DNA from: Bacteroidales bacterium
GTDB taxonomy: Bacteria; Bacteroidota; Bacteroidia; Bacteroidales; Paludibacteraceae
Direction of reading: 5' to 3'
NCBI GenBank assembly: GCA_004557405.1
Contig: SFDZ01000003.1
Span: 1 to 64,000 of the forward strand
DNA length: 64,000 nucleotides
The position numbers were made by a program, and so were the translations under genes. Under the pieces are notes generated by a model. The model saw nothing but the letters and a program-made list of their open reading frames with translations. It was not told the DNA's origin and searched no databases. The stretch's first letter is position 1. The number at the start of each line of letters is the position of its first letter. Shown piece after piece: positions 16,190-25,801 of this stretch.

Positions 16190-18991
16190 ATGGAATACAA
16201 TTTCAAACAAATCGAGCAAAAGTGGCAACAATATTGGGTTGACCACGCTGTGTATAAGACCGAGGCCGACCCGTCGCGTCCAAAATATTACGTTTTGGAC
16301 ATGTTTCCTTATCCGTCGGGCGCGGGTTTGCACGTCGGACATCCGTTGGGATACATCGCCAGCGACATTTTCAGCCGCTACAAACGTCTGCGAGGCTACA
16401 ACGTGCTGCATCCGATGGGCTATGATGCCTACGGTTTGCCGGCCGAGCAATACGCCATTCAAACCGGTCAGCACCCCGAAATAACGACCCGCAAAAACAT
16501 AGCGCGTTACCGCGAACAGTTGGACAAAATCGGTTTCTGCTACGATTGGAGCCGCGAGGTGCGCACCTGCGACCCGCAATTTTATCATTGGACACAGTGG
16601 GCTTTTGTGCAGATGTTCAACCACTGGTACTGCAAACGCGCCAACGCCGCACGTCCCATTTCGATGTTGATAGACATATTCAACGAACAAGGCAACGCCA
16701 AAGTGCGGGCAGCACAAAGCGAGACGCCCATATTCACGGCCGACGAATGGAAAAGTTGGGACGAACGCCGTCAGCAAGAGATACTGATGAACTACCGCAT
16801 TGCCTATTTGGCCGACACGAAAGTGAATTGGTGTCCGCAGTTGGGTTGCGTATTGGCCAACGACGAAGTGAGCGAAGGCCTGTCGGTACGCGGCGGCTAT
16901 CCCGTCGAACAACGCGTCATGCGGCAATGGAGCCTGCGCGTGTCGGCCTACGCCCAACGTTTGCTCGATGGTCTTGATACACTCGATTGGACAGAATCGC
17001 TGAAAGAGACGCAAAAGAATTGGATAGGCCGCTCGGAAGGTGCACAAATGTTCTTCGGATTGGTGGGCAGCGACAAAAAAATAGAGATTTTCACCACGCG
17101 CTGCGACACGGTATTTGGCGTAACATTCATGGTGTTGGCGCCCGAAAGCGACTATGTAGCCCAAGTAACCACCACCGAACAACGCGCCGAAGTCGAGGCT
17201 TACCTGGATATGGTGAAACGCCGCACCGAGCGCGAGCGCATTGCCGATCGTCGTGTAACAGGCGTATTTTCAGGCTCTTACGCCATCAATCCGCTAACAG
17301 GCAACGAAATACCGATTTGGATTTCGGACTATGTATTGTCCGGCTACGGCACCGGCGCCATCATGGCAGTGCCGGCACACGACAGCCGCGACTACGCCTT
17401 TGCCAAACATTTCAATCTGCCAATAGTGCCACTGATAGAAGGCGCCGACGTGAGCCACGAAAGTTTCGATGCCAAAGAAGGCGTGATGATGAATTCCGGA
17501 TTTTTGAATGGCAAAACCGTAACCGAATCCATCGCCGCCATGAAACAATACATCACCGAACACGGCATCGGTAGCGTAAAAGTGAACTACCGCTTGCGCG
17601 ACGCCGTTTTCAGCCGTCAGCGCTATTGGGGCGAGCCGTTCCCCGTCTATTACAAGGATGGTATGCCCTATCTGATTCCCGAAGAAAAATTGCCGTTGGA
17701 ATTGCCCGAAGTTGACAACTTTTTGCCGACCGAAACGGGCGAGCCGCCACTCGGCCATGCGCGTCAATGGGCGTGGGACGAAGCCAAGTGTTGTCTGGCC
17801 GACACCGCCGCCATCGACAACAAAACGATTTTCCCGCTCGAATTGTGCACCATGCCCGGCTTTGCCGGATCGTCGGCCTACTATCTGCGCTACATGGACC
17901 CGCACAACGACACAACGCTGGTGGGCAAAGCCGCCAACGACTATTGGCAGAATGTCGATTTGTACATCGGCGGCACGGAGCATGCCACAGGACACTTGAT
18001 TTACAGCCGTTTTTGGAACAAATTTTTGTTCGACCTCGGCCTTGTATGTCAAGACGAGCCTTTCAAAAAACTGATAAACCAAGGCATGATTCAGGGACGA
18101 AGCAATTTTGTGTACCGTATCGTCGGAACCAACAAATTTGTGTCGTACAATCTGAAAAATCAGTACGAAACCCAACCAATTCACGTCAATGTAAACATTG
18201 TCGAGAACGACATTTTGGACATCAACGCCTTCCGAAATTGGTTGCCGGAATACCGCGACGCCGAATTTGTGCTCGAAGATGGCAAATACGTGTGTGGTTG
18301 GGCTGTGGAGAAGATGTCGAAATCGATGTTCAACGTAGTCAACCCCGACGACATTGTCGAAAAATATGGTGCCGACACGCTCCGCCTGTACGAGATGTTC
18401 CTCGGGCCGCTCGAGCAGTCGAAACCTTGGGATACAAACGGCATCGACGGTGTACACCGTTTTCTCAAAAAATTCTGGGGTTTGTTCTTCGCCGGCGACA
18501 CGCTATCCGTATCGGACGAACAACCCACCGAAAGCGAGCTGAAAACGCTGCACAAAACCATCAAAAAAATAGGTTACGACATCGAGCATTTTTCGTTCAA
18601 CACATCGGTTTCGGCCTTTATGATTTGTGTAAACGAATTAGCGCAGCAACATTGCAACAAACGTGCCGTGCTGGAACCGCTGCTGATTATTCTATCGCCG
18701 TTTGCGCCGCACATCACCGAAGAGTTGTGGCACGCTTTGGGACACGACACATCGGTATGCGATGCCACGTTCCCCGCATTCGACGAAAAATACCTGACCG
18801 AATCGACCGTGAAATATCCGATTTCGTTCAATGGCAAAGTGCGTTTCACACTCGATTTGCCGGCTGCCCTCGACCGCGCCGCCGTAGAGCAAGCCGCCCT
18901 TGCCAACGAGCAAACAGCGAAATACACCAACGGCCAGACGCCCAAAAAGGTCATTGTAGTGCCTGGCAAAATTGTCAATATCGTATTGTAA
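16190..18991 (+). CDS. leuS: Leucine--tRNA ligase
   Basis: LeuRS charges tRNA-Leu with leucine. The 933-residue protein is full length. It has the HIGH motif as HVGH within PYPSGAGLHVGHPLG, a complete editing domain inserted in the catalytic core, and KMSKS (708-712) in AVEKMSKSMFN, followed by the anticodon-binding and C-terminal domains. The YitT gene begins 13 bases after the stop, so they are probably co-transcribed. Confidence 0.98.
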   Translation: MEYNFKQIEQKWQQYWVDHAVYKTEADPSRPKYYVLDMFPYPSGAGLHVGHPLGYIASDIFSRYKRLRGYNVLHPMGYDAYGLPAEQYAIQTGQHPEITTRKNIARYREQLDKIGFCYDWSREVRTCDPQFYHWTQWAFVQMFNHWYCKRANAARPISMLIDIFNEQGNAKVRAAQSETPIFTADEWKSWDERRQQEILMNYRIAYLADTKVNWCPQLGCVLANDEVSEGLSVRGGYPVEQRVMRQWSLRVSAYAQRLLDGLDTLDWTESLKETQKNWIGRSEGAQMFFGLVGSDKKIEIFTTRCDTVFGVTFMVLAPESDYVAQVTTTEQRAEVEAYLDMVKRRTERERIADRRVTGVFSGSYAINPLTGNEIPIWISDYVLSGYGTGAIMAVPAHDSRDYAFAKHFNLPIVPLIEGADVSHESFDAKEGVMMNSGFLNGKTVTESIAAMKQYITEHGIGSVKVNYRLRDAVFSRQRYWGEPFPVYYKDGMPYLIPEEKLPLELPEVDNFLPTETGEPPLGHARQWAWDEAKCCLADTAAIDNKTIFPLELCTMPGFAGSSAYYLRYMDPHNDTTLVGKAANDYWQNVDLYIGGTEHATGHLIYSRFWNKFLFDLGLVCQDEPFKKLINQGMIQGRSNFVYRIVGTNKFVSYNLKNQYETQPIHVNVNIVENDILDINAFRNWLPEYRDAEFVLEDGKYVCGWAVEKMSKSMFNVVNPDDIVEKYGADTLRLYEMFLGPLEQSKPWDTNGIDGVHRFLKKFWGLFFAGDTLSVSDEQPTESELKTLHKTIKKIGYDIEHFSFNTSVSAFMICVNELAQQHCNKRAVLEPLLIILSPFAPHITEELWHALGHDTSVCDATFPAFDEKYLTESTVKYPISFNGKVRFTLDLPAALDRAAVEQAALANEQTAKYTNGQTPKKVIVVPGKIVNIVL

Positions 18992-19004
18992 TCGACAAAC
19001 AACT

Positions 19005-19886
19005 ATGAACAAACCGTTTTCGAAAATCAATTGGAGTGCCATCCGCGAATATCTGATGATAGCCTTGGGCTTGGTGATGTACGCCACGGCGTGGAAAGCC
19101 TTTCTGCTGCCGCATAGAATTACGGGCGGCGGCGCCACCGGCGTGAGTGCCATTGTGCAATACGGCACAGGCGTTCCCGTAGCCGTCACCTACGCCATTA
19201 TCAATGGCGTATTGCTGATTTTTTCGTTGTGGAAACTCGGACTGCAATTCAGCCTTCGCACCATCTATGGCGTAACTTGCCTGACGATTTTCTTTGCCAT
19301 CATACCCGACGCGGAAATTGGCACGTTTGTGTCAGAAAACGAGCCTTTTATGGCCTGTGTGCTTGGTGGTATTTTGGCCGGTTCGGGCATGGGCATCATG
19401 TTTTTGAACAATGGCAGTTCGGGCGGTACCGACATCATTGCCAAACTCATCAACAAATACCACAACATCACGTTGGGACGTGCGCTACTCTACTGCGACG
19501 TGCTGATTATCAGTTCGTCGTACTTTCTGCCCGAAGGCAACATCGAAAAAGTAGTGTACGGTTTGACAACGATGACCATAGCCACTTTTACCCTCGACAT
19601 GGTGGTGAACGGTGTGCGGCAATCGGTACAATTTTTGATTTTTTCGGCCAAATACGAAGACATTGCCAACGCCATCAACAACGAGGTACACCGCGGCGTA
19701 ACCATACTCGACGGCACCGGCTGGTACTCCAAACAACCGGTCAAGGTCATCACGGTGTTGGCGCGCAAAAACGAATCGGCCAAAATATTCAAAATAGTGA
19801 AAGACATCGACCCGAACGCCTTTGTGTCGCAATCGTCGGCCATCGGTGTTTATGGACAAGGATTCGATGTCATGAAAGTAAAATAG
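19005..19886 (+). CDS. YitT family membrane protein (DUF161/DUF2179)
   Basis: A 293-residue protein with about five or six transmembrane helices (residues about 15-190) and a C-terminal cytoplasmic DUF2179 domain (KVITVLARKNESAKIFKIVKDIDPNAFVSQ...). The GGSSGGTDIIA-type motif (NNGSSGGTDIIAKL) is characteristic. The function is unknown, with transport suspected for the family. The ATG at 19005 is chosen because the upstream one at 18972 lies inside leuS. Confidence 0.88.
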   Translation: MNKPFSKINWSAIREYLMIALGLVMYATAWKAFLLPHRITGGGATGVSAIVQYGTGVPVAVTYAIINGVLLIFSLWKLGLQFSLRTIYGVTCLTIFFAIIPDAEIGTFVSENEPFMACVLGGILAGSGMGIMFLNNGSSGGTDIIAKLINKYHNITLGRALLYCDVLIISSSYFLPEGNIEKVVYGLTTMTIATFTLDMVVNGVRQSVQFLIFSAKYEDIANAINNEVHRGVTILDGTGWYSKQPVKVITVLARKNESAKIFKIVKDIDPNAFVSQSSAIGVYGQGFDVMKVK

Positions 19887-19916
19887 ACGAAGTATTAACT
19901 TAAAAATCAAACAATT

Positions 19917-20675
19917 ATGCAGTATCAACAAACCATCAGACCCGTTTGGTTCAAGTACATTTGGTTGGGTGTAGCCCTCATTGTGCTGCTACCAATTTTG
20001 TTTTCGGCCTTCTACACCATCGACACCGGCGAACGCGGCGTTGTGTTGCGATTTGGTCGGTTGACGGCTATTGCCGACGAAGGTCTGAGCGTGAAAATAC
20101 CATTTGTGGACGCAGTCAAAGTGATGTCCATTCGCGACCACAATTTATCCATTCACACCGAAGTATCGTCGAGCGACATTCAAACCATCGCCGTCGATGT
20201 GAGTTTGGTGTATGCGCTCGACAGCAAACAAGTTGACCGCATTTTCCAGACGTTCGGCATGGACATCGAAAACACGCTGATTCGCCCCACACTGTCGGAA
20301 AAAATCAACGCCGTCATTGCCGAGTATCCGATTGAAACCTTCGTCGAAAAGCGTGCCGAAATATCGAGCCGCATCAACAGCACGTTTGCCAATCAAGTTG
20401 CCGGCAGCGGTATTGTAGTCAAAAGTCTGCTGATAACCAACCACGATTTCAGCGACGATTTCAACAAAGCCATCGAGGACAAAAAGATTGCCGAGCAAGG
20501 TGCGCTCACGGCCAAATTCACGTTGGAGCGCATGAAACTCGAAGCCGAAGCGCAAAAAGTGAAACAGGCTTCGCTGTCGCCCATGGTGTTGCAGGAGATG
20601 GCTATCAACAAATGGGACGGCCGCATGCCCACCTATTTCAGCGGCGACCAACTGCCATTTGTTACCATAAAATAA
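19917..20675 (+). CDS. Prohibitin/SPFH (band 7) family membrane protein
   Basis: A 252-residue protein with one N-terminal transmembrane helix (about 13-33), an SPFH/prohibitin domain (GERGVVLRFGRL...) and a helical C-terminal region rich in Glu, Lys and Ala that would form the ring-assembly coiled coil. Such proteins form large membrane scaffolds and often regulate FtsH-type proteases. No protease gene is adjacent. A terminator follows. Confidence 0.88.
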   Translation: MQYQQTIRPVWFKYIWLGVALIVLLPILFSAFYTIDTGERGVVLRFGRLTAIADEGLSVKIPFVDAVKVMSIRDHNLSIHTEVSSSDIQTIAVDVSLVYALDSKQVDRIFQTFGMDIENTLIRPTLSEKINAVIAEYPIETFVEKRAEISSRINSTFANQVAGSGIVVKSLLITNHDFSDDFNKAIEDKKIAEQGALTAKFTLERMKLEAEAQKVKQASLSPMVLQEMAINKWDGRMPTYFSGDQLPFVTIK

Positions 20676-20700
20676 TCTGATTATCAACCTATTGCAAAAG

Positions 20701-20738
20701 ACGCCTCGTATTTTTTTGTGCGAGGCGTAATTTTTTTT
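20701..20738 (+). terminator. Rho-independent terminator after the SPFH gene
   Basis: ACGCCTCG (20701-20708) pairs with CGAGGCGT (20721-20728), followed by eight T residues from 20731. Confidence 0.88.
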
Positions 20739-20805
20739 GAGATTTCTGTAGTTTTTGAGCATCGCCATGCGTCTAACAATCGAAAAACAAACAAAACCAA
20801 CAACA

Positions 20806-21291
20806 ATGAACGAATTAGAAAAAGAATTTGAACGCCTCGTCAAGCAGCACAAAACGACGATTTACACCGTCTGCTACATGTTTTCGGACGATACCGACGA
20901 GGTAAACGACTACTTTCAGGAAACGCTCATCAACCTATGGAATGGTTTTAGCAAATTTCGCCACGAAAGTAGTCCGCAAACGTGGATTTGGCGTGTGAGT
21001 ATGAACACCTGCATCTCGGCCGACCGCAAAAAACGGTCGCGTGGGCAGAGCGTGCCACTGACGATGGACATCGACCTGTTTGCCGACACCGACGACGAAA
21101 ATCGCCAAGTGAAAATGCTCTACGACCGCATTCACAGTCTGAACCTTATCGACCGCGCCATCGTGTTGCTGTGGCTCGAAAATCTCAGTTACGACGAAAT
21201 CGGTCAAATAGTGGGCATCAGCACCAAAAACGTGTCGGTACGGCTGGTGCGCATACGCGAACAACTCAAAAACAACAACTCAAAAAAATAA
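20806..21291 (+). CDS. ECF-type RNA polymerase sigma factor
   Basis: A 161-residue sigma-70 family protein with region 2 (DEVNDYFQETLINLWNGF...TWIWRVSMNTCISADRKK) and region 4 (IVLLWLENLSYDEIGQIVGISTKNVSVRLVRIREQLK, the helix-turn-helix). It should direct polymerase to a small stress or envelope regulon. MNELEKEFERL at 20806 is taken as the start; the ORF extension to 20755 runs close behind the terminator. The membrane protein gene begins 7 bases later and could encode its regulator. Confidence 0.9.
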   Translation: MNELEKEFERLVKQHKTTIYTVCYMFSDDTDEVNDYFQETLINLWNGFSKFRHESSPQTWIWRVSMNTCISADRKKRSRGQSVPLTMDIDLFADTDDENRQVKMLYDRIHSLNLIDRAIVLLWLENLSYDEIGQIVGISTKNVSVRLVRIREQLKNNNSKK

Positions 21292-21298
21292 AAAAACT

Positions 21299-21865
21299 AT
21301 GGACGAATTAGTAGAAATGCGCGAGCAAATGAATTTGCTCAAATCGAAATTGGACAAACAAGAAATTGTGAACGACCGTTTGTTACGCGAGGTTACAAGC
21401 CAACGTGTACGCCGTCTGAACAGAAACGTGTGGCAAGAAGGCATCGCCTGCCTGTTTGTAATAACGTTCGGAAGTTATTCTTTCCTGCAATTAGGTTGCA
21501 GTTGGTGGTTCGTGGGCTTCACCATCGCTTATATGCTATTCTGTTTTTTGGTCACCATCATTCCGCACAATTGGATTAAGCAACGCGACATCAACAACGG
21601 CGACCTGCTGACCGTAGCCAAACAAGTGCGTCGTCTAAAAAAACTGTATCACAATTGGAAACGTTTCGGTTGGCCGAGTGTCATTCCGTGGTTAGGTTGG
21701 TTCTTCGGCGAGATATACTTTGCGCACGCCGGCAACACACTTCTAACTATCTGCATCATAGCGAGTTGCGCAGCAGGTGCACTCATCGGCGGACTGATTG
21801 GATGGACACGGCACAAAAAATTTGTAAGCGAAATGGATGAAATCATCCAATCGCTCGAACAATAA
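21299..21865 (+). CDS. Hypothetical membrane protein paired with the sigma factor
   Basis: A 188-residue protein with an N-terminal helical, coiled-coil-like region (residues 1-45), two transmembrane helices (about 48-88), a basic cytoplasmic or periplasmic loop, and two more helices (about 125-170). It is co-transcribed with the ECF sigma factor. It lacks the short zinc-binding or FecR-type layout of known anti-sigma factors, so an anti-sigma role is only a hypothesis from position. Confidence 0.7.
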   Translation: MDELVEMREQMNLLKSKLDKQEIVNDRLLREVTSQRVRRLNRNVWQEGIACLFVITFGSYSFLQLGCSWWFVGFTIAYMLFCFLVTIIPHNWIKQRDINNGDLLTVAKQVRRLKKLYHNWKRFGWPSVIPWLGWFFGEIYFAHAGNTLLTICIIASCAAGALIGGLIGWTRHKKFVSEMDEIIQSLEQ

Positions 21866-21880
21866 CCGACACCCCAAAAG

Positions 21881-21916
21881 CACTCTTTCGCTCCAACGGC
21901 GAGAGAGTGTTTTTTT
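21881..21916 (+). terminator. Terminator between convergent operons
   Basis: An 11-bp stem with one mismatch-type pair (21881-21891 with 21899-21909) is followed by seven T residues (21910-21916). It lies between the sigma factor unit and the DUF3078 gene on the other strand. Confidence 0.8.
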
Positions 21917-21928
21917 GTGTTCGCGTTG

Positions 21929-23284
21929 TCAGAATTTGTAATGAAACCCGACGCTGACCAACTCTTTGAACTGCAAACGCGGATCTTCGCCATCGGGCAA
22001 TTCCACCGTCGAATCGTAGCGCGGATTGAGCGCCACGCGCGCCGACAAAAAACGATTGATGATGAAATAACCTATCACCTCCCAATCGACTTCGACCCCA
22101 CGATAATTGGTGTAGAGCGAAAACGTTGTTTCCAACTTTATTTCGCGCATGAAACTATGTTCCCAACGCACTTTCAGTTTGCTTCCGACATCGTTTTTGG
22201 TTTTCCGTCCGGGCGGAATGCCTTGCTTGTCGGCAATGCTCTGCGTTACGCCGACGTGTTTGGCGGTGTCGGCCACATGCAACATTTTGTACGAGAACGG
22301 CAGCATCTGCACCGACAATTCTTTTTTGTATTTGAAATCCAAACCCAACGACAAATACAAGCGCAAGGGCGAAGCCGGACCGGTTACACGCTCGTAGGTG
22401 TTTTTGACATAGGTGTTGAACAACGTGGTCGAAAGTTCAAAATCGGCCGAATAGAACCACTTGTCGCTTTTGAAAGCCTGCACACCAAGTTTCGAGGTCA
22501 GGCGCACAAGGTCGTCGTTGGTACGTATCTTGCGCAACGTATCGGACGCCGCCGTATTGAAACTGAATTTAGCATCTAACTGGCTGTCCCACTGTATTTT
22601 CTGCGACGAATAATTAACTTTCCCCTTAAAGAAAAAATAGGCTGCCAAACTACTTTCGCCGCCTGTGTACCAATTATCCGAATAGTAATTTTGCGAAAAT
22701 TGCACCTGCGCATCTCCGCCAAAAGTCCACGGCGATTTAGCCGGCTTTATTTTGGTCAGTTTATCAATTTTGATGGTAGGAATGGCATCGACTGTGATTT
22801 GATTTTTCTCGGCTTTCATACGGCGCCGTTTTATCTCGTCGATATTTGGCAACTGCGATTCGTGATAGACATACACGTCCGGATTGTCGCGAAAGACCGC
22901 TTGTTTTGCCCTCCGGCGCAATTCGGTTATCTCATCGTGGTGCTGTTCGCCGGCGGCGCCTGTCGAAACGACCCACTCGTCGATAAACAGCGGATTGCAT
23001 GCGGTGCGTTCCACGGCATGCGCACGAATCTGCGCCAACTCGTCAGTAGTAATCAATGGCAGCCACAGCGAATCGGCGGCCGACAACACCATTTGTATCG
23101 AGTCGGGCACGGACGGCGGCGCTAACGTGTCGGTCGGCACGGTGTCGCGTATCTCGTTTTCGAGAAACCAACGGCGCACCTCGTCGTCGCTCATGCGCAA
23201 AGTGTCGTTTGCCGAAACACGCAAACAACTCACAATCAAAGCCATACACATCAGCAACGAATATGTCAGTCTTGGGCGGCGCAT
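21929..23284 (-). CDS. DUF3078 domain-containing outer-membrane protein
   Basis: A 451-residue protein with a signal peptide and a large C-terminal DUF3078 barrel-like region. The NYYSDNWYTGGESS segment is the family hallmark, and the C-terminal residue is Phe (GFHYKF), as in outer-membrane barrels. The first 150 residues are charged and probably periplasmic. The ATG at 23284 overlaps the hflX stop (TGATG), preferred over a GTG one codon earlier. Function is unknown; translational coupling to hflX is likely. Confidence 0.82.
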   Translation of the reverse strand: MRRPRLTYSLLMCMALIVSCLRVSANDTLRMSDDEVRRWFLENEIRDTVPTDTLAPPSVPDSIQMVLSAADSLWLPLITTDELAQIRAHAVERTACNPLFIDEWVVSTGAAGEQHHDEITELRRRAKQAVFRDNPDVYVYHESQLPNIDEIKRRRMKAEKNQITVDAIPTIKIDKLTKIKPAKSPWTFGGDAQVQFSQNYYSDNWYTGGESSLAAYFFFKGKVNYSSQKIQWDSQLDAKFSFNTAASDTLRKIRTNDDLVRLTSKLGVQAFKSDKWFYSADFELSTTLFNTYVKNTYERVTGPASPLRLYLSLGLDFKYKKELSVQMLPFSYKMLHVADTAKHVGVTQSIADKQGIPPGRKTKNDVGSKLKVRWEHSFMREIKLETTFSLYTNYRGVEVDWEVIGYFIINRFLSARVALNPRYDSTVELPDGEDPRLQFKELVSVGFHYKF

Positions 23285-24507
23285 CACTCCATGAAATCGT
23301 TTTCGTCGTATTTTGTGAACAGAAAATCGTTATACGGGAAACGCGTTACATGAATTTGCTTGACGCGGTCGTACAACAAACTTTTCAGTGCATCGATATT
23401 GTCCTTGTTTTTGGCCGAAATAAAAATGCAATCGTTGCCCAACTTGGCCATCCATGTGCGTTTCAAATCGTCGAGACTGTAGTTTTCGCGCCGTTTTTCG
23501 CCAAGGTCGTCTTCGTCCTGCGGCGTATAGGTGAACGCGTCTATCTTGTTGAAAACGAGAATGGTAGGTTTCTGTTCTTTGGCAATATCGGCCAACGTGG
23601 CGTTCACCACTTCGTACTGTTCCTCGAAATTTGGGTGCGAAATATCGACGATATGCACCAACAAATCGGCCTCGCGCACCTCGTCGAGTGTCGATTTGAA
23701 CGACTCAATCAGATGCGTCGGCAGTTTGCGAATGAATCCGACCGTATCGGTCAGCAAGAACGGCAGATTTTCGATAATCACCTTGCGCACAGTGGTGTCG
23801 AGCGTGGCAAAGAGTTTATTTTCGGCAAACACATCGCTTTTGCTCATCAGATTCATCAGGGTCGATTTGCCCACATTGGTGTAGCCCACCAATGCCACGC
23901 GCACCATTTTGCCACGATTTTTGCGTTGCACGGCTTTCTGTTTGTCGATGGCAGCCAACTGTTGTTTGAGCAGCGATATTTTGTTCAAAATGATGCGGCG
24001 GTCGGTTTCGATTTGCGTTTCGCCCGGGCCACGCATACCAATGCCGCCCCGCTGACGTTCGAGGTGCGTCCACAAGCGCGTCAGTCGCGGCAACATGTAT
24101 TGACATTGCGCCAATTCCACCTGCGTTTTGGCATGCGCCGTCTGCGCCCGTTTGGCAAAAATATCGAGAATCAGATTGGTGCGGTCGAGCACCTTGATTT
24201 TCAGTTCTTTTTCGATGTTGCGCAACTGCAACGGCGACAGTTCGTCGTCGAAAATGATCATGCCGACCTCCTCGTGCGTCGCAACAAACTCGCGAATTTC
24301 ATCCAATTTTCCCTGCCCGACAAACGTGCGCGGATTCGGATAATCCAATTTCTGCACAAAACGCCGCACAGGTTTGGCGCCGGCTGTTTCGGACAAAAAC
24401 GCCAACTCGTCGAGGTACTCTTTGGAGCGTTCTTCGTTTTGCTGAGGCGTTACCAAACCAACCAAAACGGCATTTTCTTCGTATATTTCAGTTTCTCGTT
24501 TTTCCAA
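23284..24507 (-). CDS. hflX: GTPase HflX
   Basis: A 407-residue ribosome-associated GTPase of the Obg-HflX group that rescues or splits stalled ribosomes under stress. The N-terminal HflX domain (to about residue 195) contains GRGPGETQ-like RGPGETQIETD. The G domain has GYTNVGKST (G1), DTVGF (G3) and NKID (G4). It lies downstream of the aminotransferase gene after a 62-base gap and overlaps the DUF3078 gene. Confidence 0.96.
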   Translation of the reverse strand: MEKRETEIYEENAVLVGLVTPQQNEERSKEYLDELAFLSETAGAKPVRRFVQKLDYPNPRTFVGQGKLDEIREFVATHEEVGMIIFDDELSPLQLRNIEKELKIKVLDRTNLILDIFAKRAQTAHAKTQVELAQCQYMLPRLTRLWTHLERQRGGIGMRGPGETQIETDRRIILNKISLLKQQLAAIDKQKAVQRKNRGKMVRVALVGYTNVGKSTLMNLMSKSDVFAENKLFATLDTTVRKVIIENLPFLLTDTVGFIRKLPTHLIESFKSTLDEVREADLLVHIVDISHPNFEEQYEVVNATLADIAKEQKPTILVFNKIDAFTYTPQDEDDLGEKRRENYSLDDLKRTWMAKLGNDCIFISAKNKDNIDALKSLLYDRVKQIHVTRFPYNDFLFTKYDENDFME

Positions 24508-24569
24508 AACAATATTTATTAAATGCGAATACCGTACTTACTATACACAAATAATGAACATTCGCAGAA

Positions 24570-25772
24570 TCATTTATCAACGCGTCCGGGATATACTTCC
24601 AAGGCTTTCTCCAAGACAATCAACGCTTTACGCAACTTTTCCTTGTCGAGTATGTAGGCGATGCGCACTTCGTTGCGGCCATATTCGCGCGAGGTGTAAA
24701 ATCCCGATGCCGGCGCCATCATCACCGTTTGACCTTCGTAGTCGAAGTCGGAAAGCAACCACGCGCAGAACTTGTCGCTATCGTCAATCGGCAATTTCGC
24801 TACCGTGTAAAATGCGCCCATCGGAATCGGCGAATAGACGCCCGGAATACGATTCAGCCCATCAATCAGAAATTTACGCCGTTCGACATATTCGTTGTAC
24901 GTTTCGTCCAAATACTCTTGCGGTGTGTCCATCGAGGCTTCGGCCACAATCTGCCCGATAAGCGGCGGGCTCAAACGCGCCTGACAGAACTTGATAACAC
25001 TCTCGTGCACGGTTTTGTTTTTGCACACCAACGCACCGATGCGAATACCGCATTCGCTATAACGTTTTGATACAGAATCGATTAGAATAACATTATTTTC
25101 GATACCATCGAGATGGAACGCCGAGATGTAGGGCGCGCCCGTATAGCAAAATTCACGATAAACCTCATCGGAGAATAGGTACAAATCGTATTTTTTCACC
25201 AAATCGCGTATTTGGTTCATCTCTTTGCGCGTGTACAAATAACCGGTCGGGTTGTTCGGATTGCAGATGAGGATGCCTTTAGTTTTGGGCGTAATCAGTT
25301 TTTCAAATTCCGACACAGGCGGCAAGGCAAACCCTTCTTCGATGGACGACACCACCGGTTTGACCACCGCGCCGGCAGCAATGGCAAAGGCCGTGTAGTT
25401 GGCGTATGCCGGTTCGGGCACAATGATTTCGTCGCCGGGGTCGAGGCAACTCATAAAGGCAAATTGCACGGCTTCGGAGCCTCCGGCCGTTACAATAATG
25501 TCATCGACACTGACATCGATATTGAATCGGCTGTAATAGTTCAGCATTTTCATCCGCAGGCTTTTGTAACCATCGCTCGGACTATATTCCAAGATGGTGC
25601 GGTCGATGTGTTTCAACGCATCAAGACCGGTCTGCGGCGTTTTCAAATCGGGTTGACCAATATTCAGATGATAAACTTGCACACCACGCGCTTTAGCCTT
25701 ATCAGCCAAAGGCGCCAATTTGCGAATAGGCGATTGCGGCATCAACAAACCGCGTTGAGAAGGAGTCGGCAT
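24570..25772 (-). CDS. Class I/II pyridoxal-phosphate aminotransferase
   Basis: A 400-residue fold-type I aminotransferase. Visible motifs are NIGQPD near the N-terminus, ICNPNNPTGYLYT, FSDEVYREF, and the PLP-binding lysine in SVSKRYSECGIRIG. A C-terminal arginine for the substrate carboxylate is in GRNEVRIAY. It most resembles aspartate/aromatic aminotransferases, but the exact amino acid cannot be read from the sequence. It lies between the Rieske-like gene (29 bases upstream) and hflX. Confidence 0.9.
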   Translation of the reverse strand: MPTPSQRGLLMPQSPIRKLAPLADKAKARGVQVYHLNIGQPDLKTPQTGLDALKHIDRTILEYSPSDGYKSLRMKMLNYYSRFNIDVSVDDIIVTAGGSEAVQFAFMSCLDPGDEIIVPEPAYANYTAFAIAAGAVVKPVVSSIEEGFALPPVSEFEKLITPKTKGILICNPNNPTGYLYTRKEMNQIRDLVKKYDLYLFSDEVYREFCYTGAPYISAFHLDGIENNVILIDSVSKRYSECGIRIGALVCKNKTVHESVIKFCQARLSPPLIGQIVAEASMDTPQEYLDETYNEYVERRKFLIDGLNRIPGVYSPIPMGAFYTVAKLPIDDSDKFCAWLLSDFDYEGQTVMMAPASGFYTSREYGRNEVRIAYILDKEKLRKALIVLEKALEVYPGRVDK

Positions 25773-25801
25773 GACTTTTTATTATTTTATTTATTTGACA
25801 A

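Noticed and set aside
17294..18457. 387-codon minus-strand ORF opposite leuS
   Set aside because: Antisense to a full-length leuS; composition is that of a reverse reading, with no recognisable protein.
23056..24522. 488-codon plus-strand ORF opposite hflX
   Set aside because: hflX is certain on the other strand with complete G motifs; this ORF has no family likeness.
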